Shown here piece by piece: positions 25,607 to 34,689 of a stretch of DNA of 52,653 nucleotides; positions within the stretch are counted from its first letter, which is position 1; every line of letters starts with the position of its first letter. Position numbers and translations under genes: made by a program. The notes beneath the pieces are model-generated. The model did no database searches and had not been told where the DNA came from. It was given only the letters and a program-made list of their open reading frames with translations. The DNA comes from UCB3 sp964415605 (lineage in GTDB: Bacteria; Chloroflexota; Anaerolineae; Epilineales; Epilineaceae). The stretch lies in contig CAYQBA010000003.1 in assembly GCA_964415605.1 (NCBI GenBank), forward strand, positions 1 to 52,653. Direction: 5' to 3'.

Positions 25607-28600
25607 ACGCGGCGGACCCGGCGCCGGCCAGCGCGGACGGCGACGGCGTGCCGAACTACCGGGACCGGGACTCGGACGGCGACGGGACGGATGACATCGA
25701 CGAGGCCGGGCTCGGGGCGCTGGACGCCAACAACGACGGGCGGATCGACAATGCGGCGGACCCCGAGGGCGACGGCGCGGCGAACGTGCTGGACACCGAC
25801 GACGCGGGCTTCGGGGGCCTGATGAACCCGTACGGCGACGCCGACGGGGACGGGATCCCCAACGGCGTCGAGGGCAACGGCGCGGTCGACACGGACGGCG
25901 ACGGCAAGCCGGACGCAGTCGATCCGGACAGCGACAACGACGGGATCCCGGACAGCGTGGAGGCGGGGCCGACGCCGGCGACGCCGGACGACGCGGACGG
26001 GGACGGGATCCCGAACCAGCGCGACCTGGACAGCGACAACGACGGGCTCAACGATGTGCGCGAGGCGGGCGGCCTGTCGGACGCCAACGGCGACGGGAAG
26101 GCGGACGGGGCCGACGCGAACAACGACGGCATGGTCGACGCGCCGGCGACGAACCCGGTGGACACGGACGGCGACGGCACCGACGACTACCTCGACCTGG
26201 ACGCCGACAACGACGGCTGGTCGGACTTGGTCGAGGGCGGGTCGGGCGCGGTCGACGCGAACAACGACGGCGTGGCCGACGGGCCGGACAGCGACGGCGA
26301 CGGGATCGTGGACTCGGCCGACGGACACGACGGGATGTTCGGGGACGCGGCGGACCCGGCGCCGGCGAACCCGGACGGGGACGCGACGCCGAGCTACCGC
26401 GACCGGGACTCGGACGGCGACGGGATGGACGACGTCGACGAGGCGGGTCTGGGGGCGCTGGACGGCAACAACGACGGGCGGATCGACAACCCGGCCGATG
26501 CCGACGGCGACGGGGCGGTGGACGTGGCCGACGCCAACGACGGGCAGTTCGGCGGGCTGCCAAACCCGTCGGGTGACGACGATGGGGACGGGATCCCCAA
26601 CAGCGTCGAAGGCAACGGGACGGTGGACACCGACGGCGACGGGCGGCCGGACAGCCAGGACGCCGACAGCGACAACGACGGGATCCCCGACGCGATCGAG
26701 GGGTCCGGGGACCAGGACGGCGACGGGATCCCGAACTTCCGGGACCTGGACAGCGACAACGACGGGCTGAACGACGTGCGCGAGGCGGGCGGGCTGTCGG
26801 ACGCCAACGGCGACGGGAAGGCCGACGGGGTCGACGCCAACAACGATGGCATGATCGACGCGCCGGCGACGAACCCGGTCGACACCGACGGCGACGGGGT
26901 GGACGACTACCTCGACCTCGACAGCGACAACGACGGGGTGTCGGACCTGGTCGAAGGCGGCCAGCCGGGCATCGTCGACGCGGACAACGACGGCGTCGCC
27001 GACGGGCCGGACGCGGACGGCGACGGGATCGTGGACGCGGCGGACGGGAACGACGCGCTCTTCGGGGACGCGGCGGACCCGGCGCCGGCCAGCGCGGACG
27101 GCGACGGCGTGCCGAACTACCGCGACCGGGACTCTGACGGCGACGGGACGGACGACGTCGACGAGGCCGGGCTCGGAGCGCTCGACGCCAACAACGATGG
27201 GCGGATCGACAACACGGCGGACCCGGAGGGCGACGGCGCGGCGAACGTGCTGGACACCGATGACGCCGGCTTCGGGGGCCTGATGAACCCGTACGGCGAT
27301 GCCGACGGGGACGGGGTCCCCAACGGCGTCGAGGGCAACGGCGCGGTCGACACCGACGGCGACGGCAAGCCGGACGCGGTCGATCCGGACAGCGACAACG
27401 ACGGGATCCCGGACAGCGTGGAGGCCGGCCCGACGCCGGCGACGCCGGACGACGCGGACGGCGACGGGATCCCGAACCATCGCGACCTGGACAGCGACGA
27501 CGACGGGCTGAACGACGTGCGCGAGGCGGGCGGGCTGACCGACGCCAACGGTGACGGGAAGGCCGACGGGGTCGACGCCAACAACGACGGGATGATCGAC
27601 GCGCCGGCGACGAACCCGGTGGACACGGACGGCGACGGCACCGACGACTACCTCGATCTGGACGCCGACAACGACGGCGTGTCGGACCTGGTCGAAGGCG
27701 GTCAGCCCGGCGTAGCGGACGCGAACAACGACGGCGTGGCCGACGGGCCGGACAGCGACGGCGATGGGATCGTGGACTCGGCCGACGGCTCGGACGGGAT
27801 GTTCGGCGACGTGGGCGACACGCCGCCGGCGAATCCGGACGGGGACGCGACGCCGAGCTATCGCGACCGGGACTCGGACGGCGACGGTGCGGACGACATC
27901 GACGAGGCGGGGCTGGGGGCGCTGGACATCAACAACGACGGGCGGATCGACAACGGGGCCGACGTCGACGGCGATGGGGCGGCGGACGTCGTCGACACCA
28001 ACGACGCGGCCTTCGGCGGCATCCCCAACCCGTTTGCCGACGACGATGGCGACGGGATTCCCAACAGCGCCGAAGGCAACGGGACGGTGGACACCGATGG
28101 CGACGGGCGACCGGACAGCCAGGACGCCGACAGCGACAACGACGGGATCCCCGACGCGATCGAGGGGTCCGGGGACCAGGACGGCGACGGGATCCCGAAC
28201 TTCCGGGACCTGGACAGCGACAACGACGGGCTGAACGACGTGCGCGAGGCGGGCGGGCTGTCGGACGCCAACGGCGACGGGAAGGCCGACGGGGTCGACG
28301 CCAACAACGATGGCATGATCGACGCGCCGGCGACGAACCCGGTCGACACCGACGGCGACGGGGTGGACGACTACCTCGACCTCGACAGCGACAACGACGG
28401 CAGCGGCGACCTCGTGGAAGGCGGCACCGGCGCGGTCGATGGCGACGGCGACGGCGTGGCCGACGGACCGGACGCGGATGGCGACGGGATCGTGGACTCG
28501 GCGGACGGGAACGACGCGGCGTTCGGCGACCAGGCGGATCCCGCTCCGGCCAGCGCGGACGGCGACGGCGTGCCGAACTACCGCGATCGCGACTCGGACG

Positions 28601-29970
28601 GCGACGGGACGGACGACGTCGACGAGCACGGACTCGGGATTCTCGACGCCAACAACGACGGCAAGATCGACGACCCCGGCGACCAGGACGGCGATGGCGT
28701 GCCGGATGTGGTGGACCGCGACGACGCGGCGTTCGGTGGCCTGGCCAACCCGAGCGCCGACGACGACGGCGACGGCATCGACAACGGCTTCGAGGGCAAC
28801 GGGGGCCGCGACACCGACGGCGATGGCACGCCCGACAGCCAGGATCCCGACGACGACGGCGATGGGATCGCCACCGCCGCCGAGAGCCCGGACCCCAACG
28901 GCGACGGCAACCCCGCCGACGCGAGCGACACTGATGGCGACGGGAGCCCCGACCACCTCGACGACGACGACGATGGCGACGGCGTCCCGACCGAGTCTGA
29001 AGGCACCGGCGACCGCGACGGCGACGGCGTCCCGAACTACCGCGACTTCGACCCGACCGGCTACTTCTACGACACCGCCGACGGCCGGATCATTCCGGGA
29101 GGCGCCGTCGCGGTCTTCGGGCCCGGCGTGGTGAACCTCATCCACAACGGCATCACGGGCTACTACCAGTGGACGACCACCACGGCGGGTGTGTACACCA
29201 TGGTCGTCGTGCCACCGCCAGGCTACGAGGTCACGCCGGCGTGCGTCAATGCCGACCCTCCGCCGTTCGACCCGACCGGCGGCCCGGACCCGACGTCGCT
29301 CGGCGCCGGCCAGAACGGCTTCACGCCGTACCTGACGTCGAACGCATGCACGCCGTACTACTACAGCTTCATCTTCGAGGCCGGGGACCCGTACATCGTC
29401 AACAACAACATTCCCCTCCGGGTCGCCGAGAAGCCGACCAGCGTGGTCATGGCCGACATCGGCGTGCGGCAGGCCGGCGCTGGCAAGATCGACGTGTACT
29501 GGGAGACGGTCGCCGAGGCCGACCTGCTGGGGTTCAACGTCTTCCGGGCCGCCGAGCTGGGCGGACCGGAGATCACGCTCAACCCGTCACTGGTCCCCGC
29601 CCAGGGCGGTGCCAGCAGCGGAACGCTGTACCACTTCACCGACGACCCGGGCCAGGGCGTGTTCTTCTACCGCATCGAAGCCGTGCACGGCTCTGGCGAA
29701 GCGCACGCCTTCGGTCCGCTGCAGGTCAGCGTGGGCACGCCTGACGCGAGGCGGCGGATCTACTTGCCTTGGGCGGTCGTCCGTCACGCCCAGCCCGCCG
29801 GTCCAAATGCGGGGAGCGCCGACAGGGAGCCGCCGGACGACGTCCGGCCCCTCGATCCCCCGAGGGCTCCCAGGTCGCCAGTAGCGCACGTCCCGGACGA
29901 GCCGGTCTCCGGCGGGCTTCCCCCGGAGCCTGCCGCGGACAGGCAGCGCCCGGTGGCGCCATCCCCCTGA
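25607..29970 (+). CDS. Giant secreted mosaic protein, C-terminal part (TSP3 array, terminal beta domains, YLPW motif)
   Basis: This is the continuation of the gene starting at 14703, with 1,453 codons visible after the gap. The TSP3 array runs to about 29060. A beta domain follows (GYFYDTADGRIIPGGAVAVF, then VVNLIHNGITGYYQWTTTT), similar in type to SdrD-B/transthyretin-like repeats. Next is a FnIII-like module (KIDVYWETVAEADLLGFNVF, then RAAELGG) and RRIYLPWAVV. The module and motif match those ending the beta-helix protein at 7165. A Pro-rich tail of about 65 residues after YLPW runs into sequence of poor quality, so the true stop may be closer to 29790. With the gap filled as predicted, the whole gene has 5,281 codons. 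The apparent frame change between parts comes from the 100-N placeholder. Confidence 0.8.
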
Positions 29971-30170
29971 CCTGGCAGGGGGGGGGGGGGCGGGGCCCCC
30001 CCGGGCCCCCCCCCCCGGGGGGGGGGGGGGCGGGAAGGGGGGGGGGGGGGGGAAAAACCCCCCCCCCCCCCCCCAGCCACCCCCCACACCAACCGGCGGG
30101 ACCGGTATAGTATAGAGGGTGGGGGGGGGNNNNNNNNNNCCCCCCCGCCCCCCCCCCCCCGCCGGGCTTC
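29971..30170. other. Low-quality stretch with long G/C homopolymers and 10 N
   Basis: Between 29979 and 30170 the sequence is runs of G or C up to more than 12 long, with N at 30130-30139. It looks like degraded read ends at a scaffold join. No gene can be supported here, and contiguity between the giant gene and the following regulator is not assured. Confidence 0.8.
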
Positions 30171-30176
30171 GGAAGG

Positions 30177-30220
30177 CGCGTTGGCGGTGGCTGGTCGAGA
30201 AACCAGCCACCGCCAACGCG
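30177..30220. terminator. Perfect 19-bp hairpin after the scaffold join
   Basis: CGCGTTGGCGGTGGCTGGT (30177-30195) is followed by a 6-nt loop and its exact complement (30202-30220), then TTTGGCGTT. It fits an intrinsic terminator of whatever is transcribed from the left. Being beside bad sequence, an assembly-made palindrome cannot be excluded. Confidence 0.5.
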
Positions 30221-30396
30221 TTTGGCGTTGACCGACTTCGGACTGCCGTTGGACGCTCGATGCGGTCAGCGGTGGAGGCTGCCACCCACCGATGATGGAT
30301 CAGACCGCCGTAACGTTTCAGGCGCGGTCACGTCAAGAGGTCTAGAATGGTTGTCGCCGGGGTCCGACAAGTCTATCGCGTTCTCCCGGGGCAAAG

Positions 30397-30425
30397 TTGA
30401 CCGCGACGTACGGGAGCGATAGGTT
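30397..30425 (+). promoter_or_regulatory. Promoter of the wHTH-TPR regulator
   Basis: TTGACC (30397-30402) and TAGGTT (30420-30425) are 17 bp apart. The region from 30221 to here has no gene that I can support. Confidence 0.5.
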
Positions 30426-30514
30426 TATCGGGAGTGTTCGTCTACCGACATGCCCAGCGTATCCGCGCCGCCGTCCGAAACCGACCGCGCACCCTGCTTC
30501 GGAGGCCTATCTTC

Positions 30515-32245
30515 GTGGATGAACAGGTGAGATGGCGTATCGGCCTCTTGGGCACGTTTCGCATCGAGCGCGATGGCGAAGTGCTGGCCGTCCTCTACAA
30601 CCGCAAGCGCGATCGTCTCCTCGCCTATCTGGCGGTGGCGCCCGAACGGCCCCACCTACGGGAAGACCTGTCGCGCAGACTCTGGTCGGGCGAGACTCGG
30701 GCGGAGGGATTGCAGCGCTTGAGCAGCCTGCTCTACATCCTGGGCACCCACTTCCGGGAGATCGGCGCCCCCGACGATCTGATCATCCGGACCTACCACA
30801 CGCTGCAGGTCAACCCGGTCGTCCGCACCGATGTCCAGGACTTCGAGCGATGGCTGCAATCGGACGCCCTCGTCGCTTCCCCGGCGGCTTCGGACGATCG
30901 GCTCAGGCACCTTGGGGAAGCCTATGGCGCCGGCCTGCTCCCCCTGATGCGCGACCCGTGGTTCGAGCCCGAGCGCGCCCGGTTGGCCGCGCTCCGTCGC
31001 CAAGCGCTCGCGCGCCTCGATCGAGGGGCTTCCCAGAGCCATTCGAGCGTGCCCGCCCTCGAGTCGGTCTCCGCCCCCGAGCCGCACCTCGAGACGATTG
31101 ACGGGCTGCCTTTCCCGTCATCGTTCACGGAAGTGGATCGGAGACGACAGCAGCTTGTCGATCTGGGACGGTTCGTCGACGAGATCATGGTCGGCATCTG
31201 GGGTGCCGACAGGGCGGAACGGATCCACCGATTGAACGCCCGCTATGCCGAAATTTGCGACGCGATAGACTGGGCGATCGCCAACGACGAGCGGGATCTC
31301 GCCGCCCGCGTCGCCGGTGGGCTTTGGCCGTACTGGCTGGACCGCGCCACGCTCGACGATGGCCGTCAGTACCTCGAGCGGATTCTGACGCTGGACCATC
31401 CGCCCGACGGCGAGCCCTACGCTCTGGCCGTTCACGGATCGGGCGTGCTTGCATTGCGATCGGGAGACCTGATCCTCGCCCGGACTCGCCTCCAAACAGC
31501 CCTGGCCTTGTGGAAGCGCCTCGGCCGCCAGGCATACTTCGCCCGGGCCCTCAACAGCCTTGGAGAGGTCGCGCGCCGCTCCGGTCGACCGGCGGATGCT
31601 CTCCCCTTTTTTGCGCAGGCGCTGGACATCCTGCGCGACCTGCAGACTCCCGAGTTGATTTGCCGCGTCCTCAACAACGCCGCCGCGGCAGAGACGACGC
31701 TTGGCAACCATGCTCAGGCCCGGCACTGGCTCGAGGAACGCCTCGCCCTGGGGCGCCAGCTCGGTGACCAAGCGGTCGTTGCCCGGGCCCGCTCCGACCT
31801 CGCCAACGTCTTGATCGCGAACGGACAGCTCGCGGACGCAGATGGTCATGCCCAGGCCGCGCTCGAGCTGTTCGAGGCCATGGGAGACGACGCCGGCCAA
31901 GCGGCTTGTCTGCGGAGCCTAGGGTATGTTCTGCAACGGGGAGGAAGGCTCGACGAGTGTGACGGACTCTACCGGCGGAGCATCGACCTCGCGCGCGCTG
32001 CCGGCGACATGGGCGAGCTGTCTGAGTCACTGTTCTACCGGGCCAGCGTCCGCCACGACCAGGGGCACGCCGAAGAGGCGACTGACCTCTGCCGGCGGGC
32101 GCTGGATCTCTTCACGGCCATCGGCGACGCCCTCGGCGTCGCCAAGGTCAAGCGCGCCCTCGAACACCTCGGCGTTGACCAGGGACCGGAGGGCGCGACG
32201 TCGCCAGCCGGGGCCGGGGTGACCGCGGACGCCGGCGCCATGTGA
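30515..32245 (+). CDS. OmpR-type wHTH/SARP-like regulator with TPR domain
   Basis: This encodes about 576 aa from GTG 30515, chosen because GGAGG lies 9 nt upstream. A longer GTG start at 30434 would add 27 residues and would be almost leaderless. The N-terminal ~95 residues (RWRIGLLGTFRIERDGE...NRKRDRLLAYLAV...REDLSRRLW...LQRLSSLLYIL) form the winged-helix DNA-binding domain of SARP-type regulators. A BTAD-like helical stretch (DVQDFERWLQSDALVA) follows. The C-terminal half (about 310-550) has at least six TPR units (ALNSLGEVARRSGRPADALP, LGYVLQRGGRLDECDGLYRR). There is no Walker A motif, so it lacks the ATPase module of large AfsR proteins. It probably activates nearby promoters in response to a protein or peptide bound by the TPRs. 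Confidence 0.8.
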   Translation: MDEQVRWRIGLLGTFRIERDGEVLAVLYNRKRDRLLAYLAVAPERPHLREDLSRRLWSGETRAEGLQRLSSLLYILGTHFREIGAPDDLIIRTYHTLQVNPVVRTDVQDFERWLQSDALVASPAASDDRLRHLGEAYGAGLLPLMRDPWFEPERARLAALRRQALARLDRGASQSHSSVPALESVSAPEPHLETIDGLPFPSSFTEVDRRRQQLVDLGRFVDEIMVGIWGADRAERIHRLNARYAEICDAIDWAIANDERDLAARVAGGLWPYWLDRATLDDGRQYLERILTLDHPPDGEPYALAVHGSGVLALRSGDLILARTRLQTALALWKRLGRQAYFARALNSLGEVARRSGRPADALPFFAQALDILRDLQTPELICRVLNNAAAAETTLGNHAQARHWLEERLALGRQLGDQAVVARARSDLANVLIANGQLADADGHAQAALELFEAMGDDAGQAACLRSLGYVLQRGGRLDECDGLYRRSIDLARAAGDMGELSESLFYRASVRHDQGHAEEATDLCRRALDLFTAIGDALGVAKVKRALEHLGVDQGPEGATSPAGAGVTADAGAM

Positions 32246-32313
32246 CGGCGCGACGGGCGGGGTCGGGTCGGTGCCGGCAGCCCGGCCGTCGCCCGGCGCC
32301 CGCCCGGGCCACG

Positions 32314-32790
32314 CTAGCGATCCAGCACGGCGCCAACGGTGTCCTGAAAGCTCAGGTCGAGATCCCACACATCGTCGTGGATCCAGACCGCCGCGGTGGT
32401 GTTGAGCGGGGGGGATGCGGCGACGCGCCCCACCAGCGGCCCAGCGATGATCGCCTCGACGAAGTAGTAGCCGCTCGATGGCGCCGTGAAGGCGAAGCGG
32501 CCGTCGAGACCGGTCGTACCGACGGCGATGGCGACGGGATCGGCACCCAGCTCGCATCGGTTGAGCACCACCGTCACGCCGGCGATGCCGGATCCACTCG
32601 CGGTGTCGGTTACCGAGCCCCCGGCCGTGGGCTCGCTGCGCGGGGGTGGTGGACCCGGGTCGAACTCGATCAGGTCGCACGGATTGCCTTCGGCCGCGGC
32701 CGCCGGAGGGCCGGCGATGCCGACCCCCGAGATCAAGGCAAGCCACGCGAACACCGCGACCGATCGGCCCAACAGAATTGCGGGCAGCAT
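32314..32790 (-). CDS. Small secreted protein with carboxypeptidase-regulatory-like domain
   Basis: This encodes 158 aa. GGAGGAG lies about 8 nt before the ATG at 32790. A signal peptide (VAVFAWLALISGVGIAGPPAAAA) is followed by NPCDLIEFDPGPPPPRSEPT. One beta-sandwich of the CarboxypepD_reg/prealbumin type comes next (GGSVTDTASGSGIAGVTVVL, then GTTGLDGRFAFTAPSSGYYF). The C-terminus (AAVWIHDDVWDLDLSFQDTV) has no recognised motif. Two Cys may pair. It lies 126 bp downstream of the 67-aa gene on the same strand and may be co-transcribed with it from the SARP-type promoter. A structural or ligand-binding exported role is an inference. Confidence 0.75.
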   Translation of the reverse strand: MLPAILLGRSVAVFAWLALISGVGIAGPPAAAAEGNPCDLIEFDPGPPPPRSEPTAGGSVTDTASGSGIAGVTVVLNRCELGADPVAIAVGTTGLDGRFAFTAPSSGYYFVEAIIAGPLVGRVAASPPLNTTAAVWIHDDVWDLDLSFQDTVGAVLDR

Positions 32791-32916
32791 GTAGGCGTCT
32801 CCTCCGGATCAAGCGCGCTCGGGGGTGGGAGGCACCTCCCCAGACACCCGACCACCGCCCTTGCCAGCGCGCTGTGCCAATTGGCCTCGATCAAAGAACC
32901 CCGTCCCTCCGCACGC

Positions 32917-33120
32917 TCACGATCCGGGCGGCTGCAGGAGGCTGAACATGAAGTCGACCAGGGAGTCCGCATCGCGGAAGTAGCGGCGATTCCCGGTCGT
33001 GACGTGCTCGACCATGCCTCTGTATTCCCCGCTCCGCGCGCCTGGCTGGCGGTCTTCGTAGGGCTCAAACCACAGCCGAATCACGTACGTGTGACCAGCC
33101 TCACGGGCGGAATGCCGCAT
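32917..33120 (-). CDS. Small protein (67 aa) under a SARP-type promoter
   Basis: The sequence runs HTYVIRLWFEPYEDRQPGARSGEYRGMVEHVTTGNRRYFRDADSLVDFMFSLL (broken here for description: HTYVIRLWFEP, YRGMVEHVTTGNRRYF, LVDFMFSLL). From general knowledge, tiny proteins with (H)SxxIRLWxE...WRG.VxHVxSGERRYFxDLxxLxxFI occur often in Chloroflexota next to SARP genes; their function is unknown. It has no signal peptide or membrane helix and a strand-strand-helix layout is likely. GAGGGG lies immediately before the ATG, a short spacing. The promoter with four 11-bp-spaced heptamers lies 65-120 bp upstream, making this the most likely direct target of the SARP encoded at 33354. Confidence 0.75.
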   Translation of the reverse strand: MRHSAREAGHTYVIRLWFEPYEDRQPGARSGEYRGMVEHVTTGNRRYFRDADSLVDFMFSLLQPPGS

Positions 33121-33184
33121 GCCCCTCTAGCCTCTGACGAAGTTTGATTCCGGCCGGATCCGGCGCCACCGCCGGCTCGTGCAT

Positions 33185-33238
33185 AGTATAGCGCCATATC
33201 TCACGAAGCTCTCACAGAAGTCTCACACAAGTCTCGCG
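33185..33238 (-). promoter_or_regulatory. SARP-type operator: four heptamers at 11-bp spacing plus TATACT -10
   Basis: On the plus strand heptamers TCTCACG, TCTCACA, TCTCACA and TCTCGCG start at 33199, 33210, 33221 and 33232, exactly 11 bp apart. Read in the minus direction they come before a TATACT -10 (33190 to 33185), with 8 bp between the last heptamer and the -10. This is the arrangement known for SARP activators, which bind heptameric direct repeats one helical turn apart and replace -35 recognition. It drives the 67-aa gene. Confidence 0.8.
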
Positions 33239-33353
33239 ACTGGTTATGCGACGGCGTCGACCGTGGCTCCGGCGGGTTCGAGACTGTGGAGGGTCGCACG
33301 CCAGCCGCACGGACCGGCGGCCATCACGACGTCTGGCTCCGCGGGGAGCAGGG

Positions 33354-34202
33354 TCAGGGCTCACGCAAGGCTTGGGCGAGGTGTTCGATCTCGGCGCGCA
33401 GCGAGACCGAGGCGGGCGCCCCGGGGCGCACCGTGGGGATCGACCCAGCCTGGGTGTCGCCGCGGATCTCGTCGTACAACCGTTGGGTCTCCGCCATCGG
33501 CCCGATGCCGAGCTCGGTGAGCAGCACGTCGCGGCATGCGTCGTACTGACGGATCGCCAGCGGCCTCTGGCCGTTCTGGACGTGCATGCCCATCACCGCG
33601 CGGTGGACGGCCTCGCGCAACGGGTCGATCTCGAGGATTCGCGTGCCGCATCGCAGGCCTTCATCGATCAGCCCATGCCAGCGGTAGTACCGCATCATCG
33701 CGCTCAAACCGTCGATCAAGAGGAGGTGCAGGTTCTCGCGCCGCCGCAACACCCAGTCGTCGTAGAACCCCTCCAGGTATGGCCCGATGTACAACTGGAA
33801 CGCGACTTCCATCGATGCGGCGTCCGCCGGCGTGAAGTCCTCCACGGCTTGACGCAAACCGGCGGCCAGGCGCGCTTCGAACACGTTGACGTCGTGCCAC
33901 TGCGGGCTGTGTGCGTTGAATCCGACCTCGCCGTGCGCCTCGGTCACGATGTAGGTGCCGCGCGCGACGGAGGAGGGTTCGATGGCCTGGCGGAGCCGCC
34001 AGAGCGCGGTGCTCAGCGCGGCCCGGCCCCGCTCCGGGTCGTGCTCGCCCCAGAACGTGTCGACGAGGTGCTCGCGCGGGTGCGGGCGCCGGGGCGGCGA
34101 CAGGAGATAGGCCAGCAGCTTCTGACATATCGGGCCGAGATGGATCACCTGGCCCGCATCGTTGACAATAGAAACGCTCCCGAACAGGCGTGTGCGTAAC
34201 AT
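33354..34202 (-). CDS. SARP family transcriptional activator (wHTH + BTAD)
   Basis: This encodes 282 aa. GGGGAG lies 9 nt before the ATG at 34202. Residues about 1-95 (TRLFGSVSIVNDAGQVIHLG...KLLAYLL...REHLVDTFWG...GRAALSTALWRLRQAI) are an OmpR-like winged helix. Residues about 100-245 (DVNVFEARLAAGLRQAVEDF...GPYLEGFYDDWVLRRREN...LRCGTRILEIDPLREAVHRA...ALRQYDACRDVLLTELGI, the last read here as AIRQYDACRDVLLTELGI) are the bacterial transcriptional activator domain (BTAD). It has no ATPase or TPR extension, so it is a short SARP. The operator-like repeats lie 115-155 bp downstream of its stop. A consensus-like promoter lies 250 bp upstream of its start, so it has a long leader. Confidence 0.92.
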   Translation of the reverse strand: MLRTRLFGSVSIVNDAGQVIHLGPICQKLLAYLLSPPRRPHPREHLVDTFWGEHDPERGRAALSTALWRLRQAIEPSSVARGTYIVTEAHGEVGFNAHSPQWHDVNVFEARLAAGLRQAVEDFTPADAASMEVAFQLYIGPYLEGFYDDWVLRRRENLHLLLIDGLSAMMRYYRWHGLIDEGLRCGTRILEIDPLREAVHRAVMGMHVQNGQRPLAIRQYDACRDVLLTELGIGPMAETQRLYDEIRGDTQAGSIPTVRPGAPASVSLRAEIEHLAQALREP

Positions 34203-34344
34203 CGACTTGGCTCCCCCCGGTCAGCCAACGCATTTCTACAACGTGACCTCGAAGGTGACGTTCGCGATCGAGGCCCGCACCATGTTGCCTGGTTGATATG
34301 GATATTTACGATCGGCGCAAGGCGTCGGGAATTGTCTCCTTTCC

Positions 34345-34410
34345 GACCGCACCACACGGCCGCGGAAACGGGTGCGGCTTCGCGGCGTGCTCGTGCGAAC
34401 GGGTGCGGTC
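34345..34410. repeat. Direct and inverted repeats in the SARP gene leader
   Basis: AACGGGTGCGG occurs at 34367-34377 and 34398-34408. GACCGCACC at 34345-34353 is the exact inverse of GGTGCGGTC at 34402-34410. They lie between the promoter and the SARP start and could form leader structures or be binding sites for autoregulation. Confidence 0.45.
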
Positions 34411-34453
34411 TTGTAGCGTTGAAGATGGGATTAAGTTGATTGCCTGACACTTC

Positions 34454-34482
34454 ATCATAGATTCAGGTTGTCGCTCCGTCAA
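34454..34482 (-). promoter_or_regulatory. Promoter of the SARP gene with long leader
   Basis: On the minus strand TTGACG (34482-34477) and TATGAT (34459-34454) are 17 bp apart, a good sigma70-type match in an AT-rich patch. Transcription would start near 34447, leaving about 245 nt of untranslated leader before the ATG at 34202. Confidence 0.6.
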
Positions 34483-34560
34483 CTGCAATTGCATCGCCTT
34501 GCACGCTTATGCCATCGGGCGCCGGCGGGTCGACGCGGCGGGCACGGCGTTGGCGCAACG

Positions 34561-34596
34561 CCAGGGAGGCCACGCGCAGCCGCGTGGCCTCCCTGG
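34561..34596 (-). terminator. 16-bp perfect hairpin downstream of the Cys-rich gene
   Basis: CCAGGGAGGCCACGCG, loop CAGC, CGCGTGGCCTCCCTGG. It lies about 95 bp after the stop of the gene at 34690 on the minus strand. There is no U tract, so the termination role is inferred from position and stability. Confidence 0.55.
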
Positions 34597-34689
34597 GAAA
34601 CAGTCTGTAGCGCGATCGATCGCGTGGATGGCCGGCGCCGCTCGTCGATCACCCCGCAAGCGGCGTGACCGGCGGGCGCCGCACCGGCG

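Larger units (their letters stand above)
20926..29060 (+). repeat. Thrombospondin type 3 repeat array with ~1.46-kb higher-order units
   Basis: Most of this 8-kb stretch codes for 12-25-residue Asp-rich units of the kind DxDxDGxxD. Superimposed is a higher-order tandem. Type A blocks (VEGNGAVDTDGDGKPDAVDP; landmark at 24978, 25867, 27328) alternate with type B blocks (VEGNGTVDTDGDGRPDSQDA; landmark at 26605, 28069). A to A is 1,461 bp and B to B is 1,464 bp. Type B blocks at about 26580-26920 and 28040-28380 are nearly identical in DNA. Confidence 0.9.

Noticed and set aside
20926..29060. Asp-rich repeats considered as RTX (GGxGxDxxx) calcium repeats
   Set aside because: The units follow DxDxDGxxD with DSDNDG, the thrombospondin type 3 pattern, and lack the GGxGxD nonapeptide.
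24016..29145. A 1,709-codon minus-strand frame crossing the N gap
   Set aside because: Same cause: the complement of GAC/GGC repeats gives an open Val-rich frame, and crossing the N run is meaningless because the gap length is arbitrary.
30222..30422. A 66-aa plus-strand frame before the wHTH-TPR regulator
   Set aside because: It has no ribosome site or recognisable motif, and it overlaps the putative promoter of the regulator.
34145..34450. A possible 101-aa minus-strand gene upstream of the SARP gene
   Set aside because: It overlaps the SARP start, has atypical composition, no ribosome site and no family resemblance. The region reads better as a leader.
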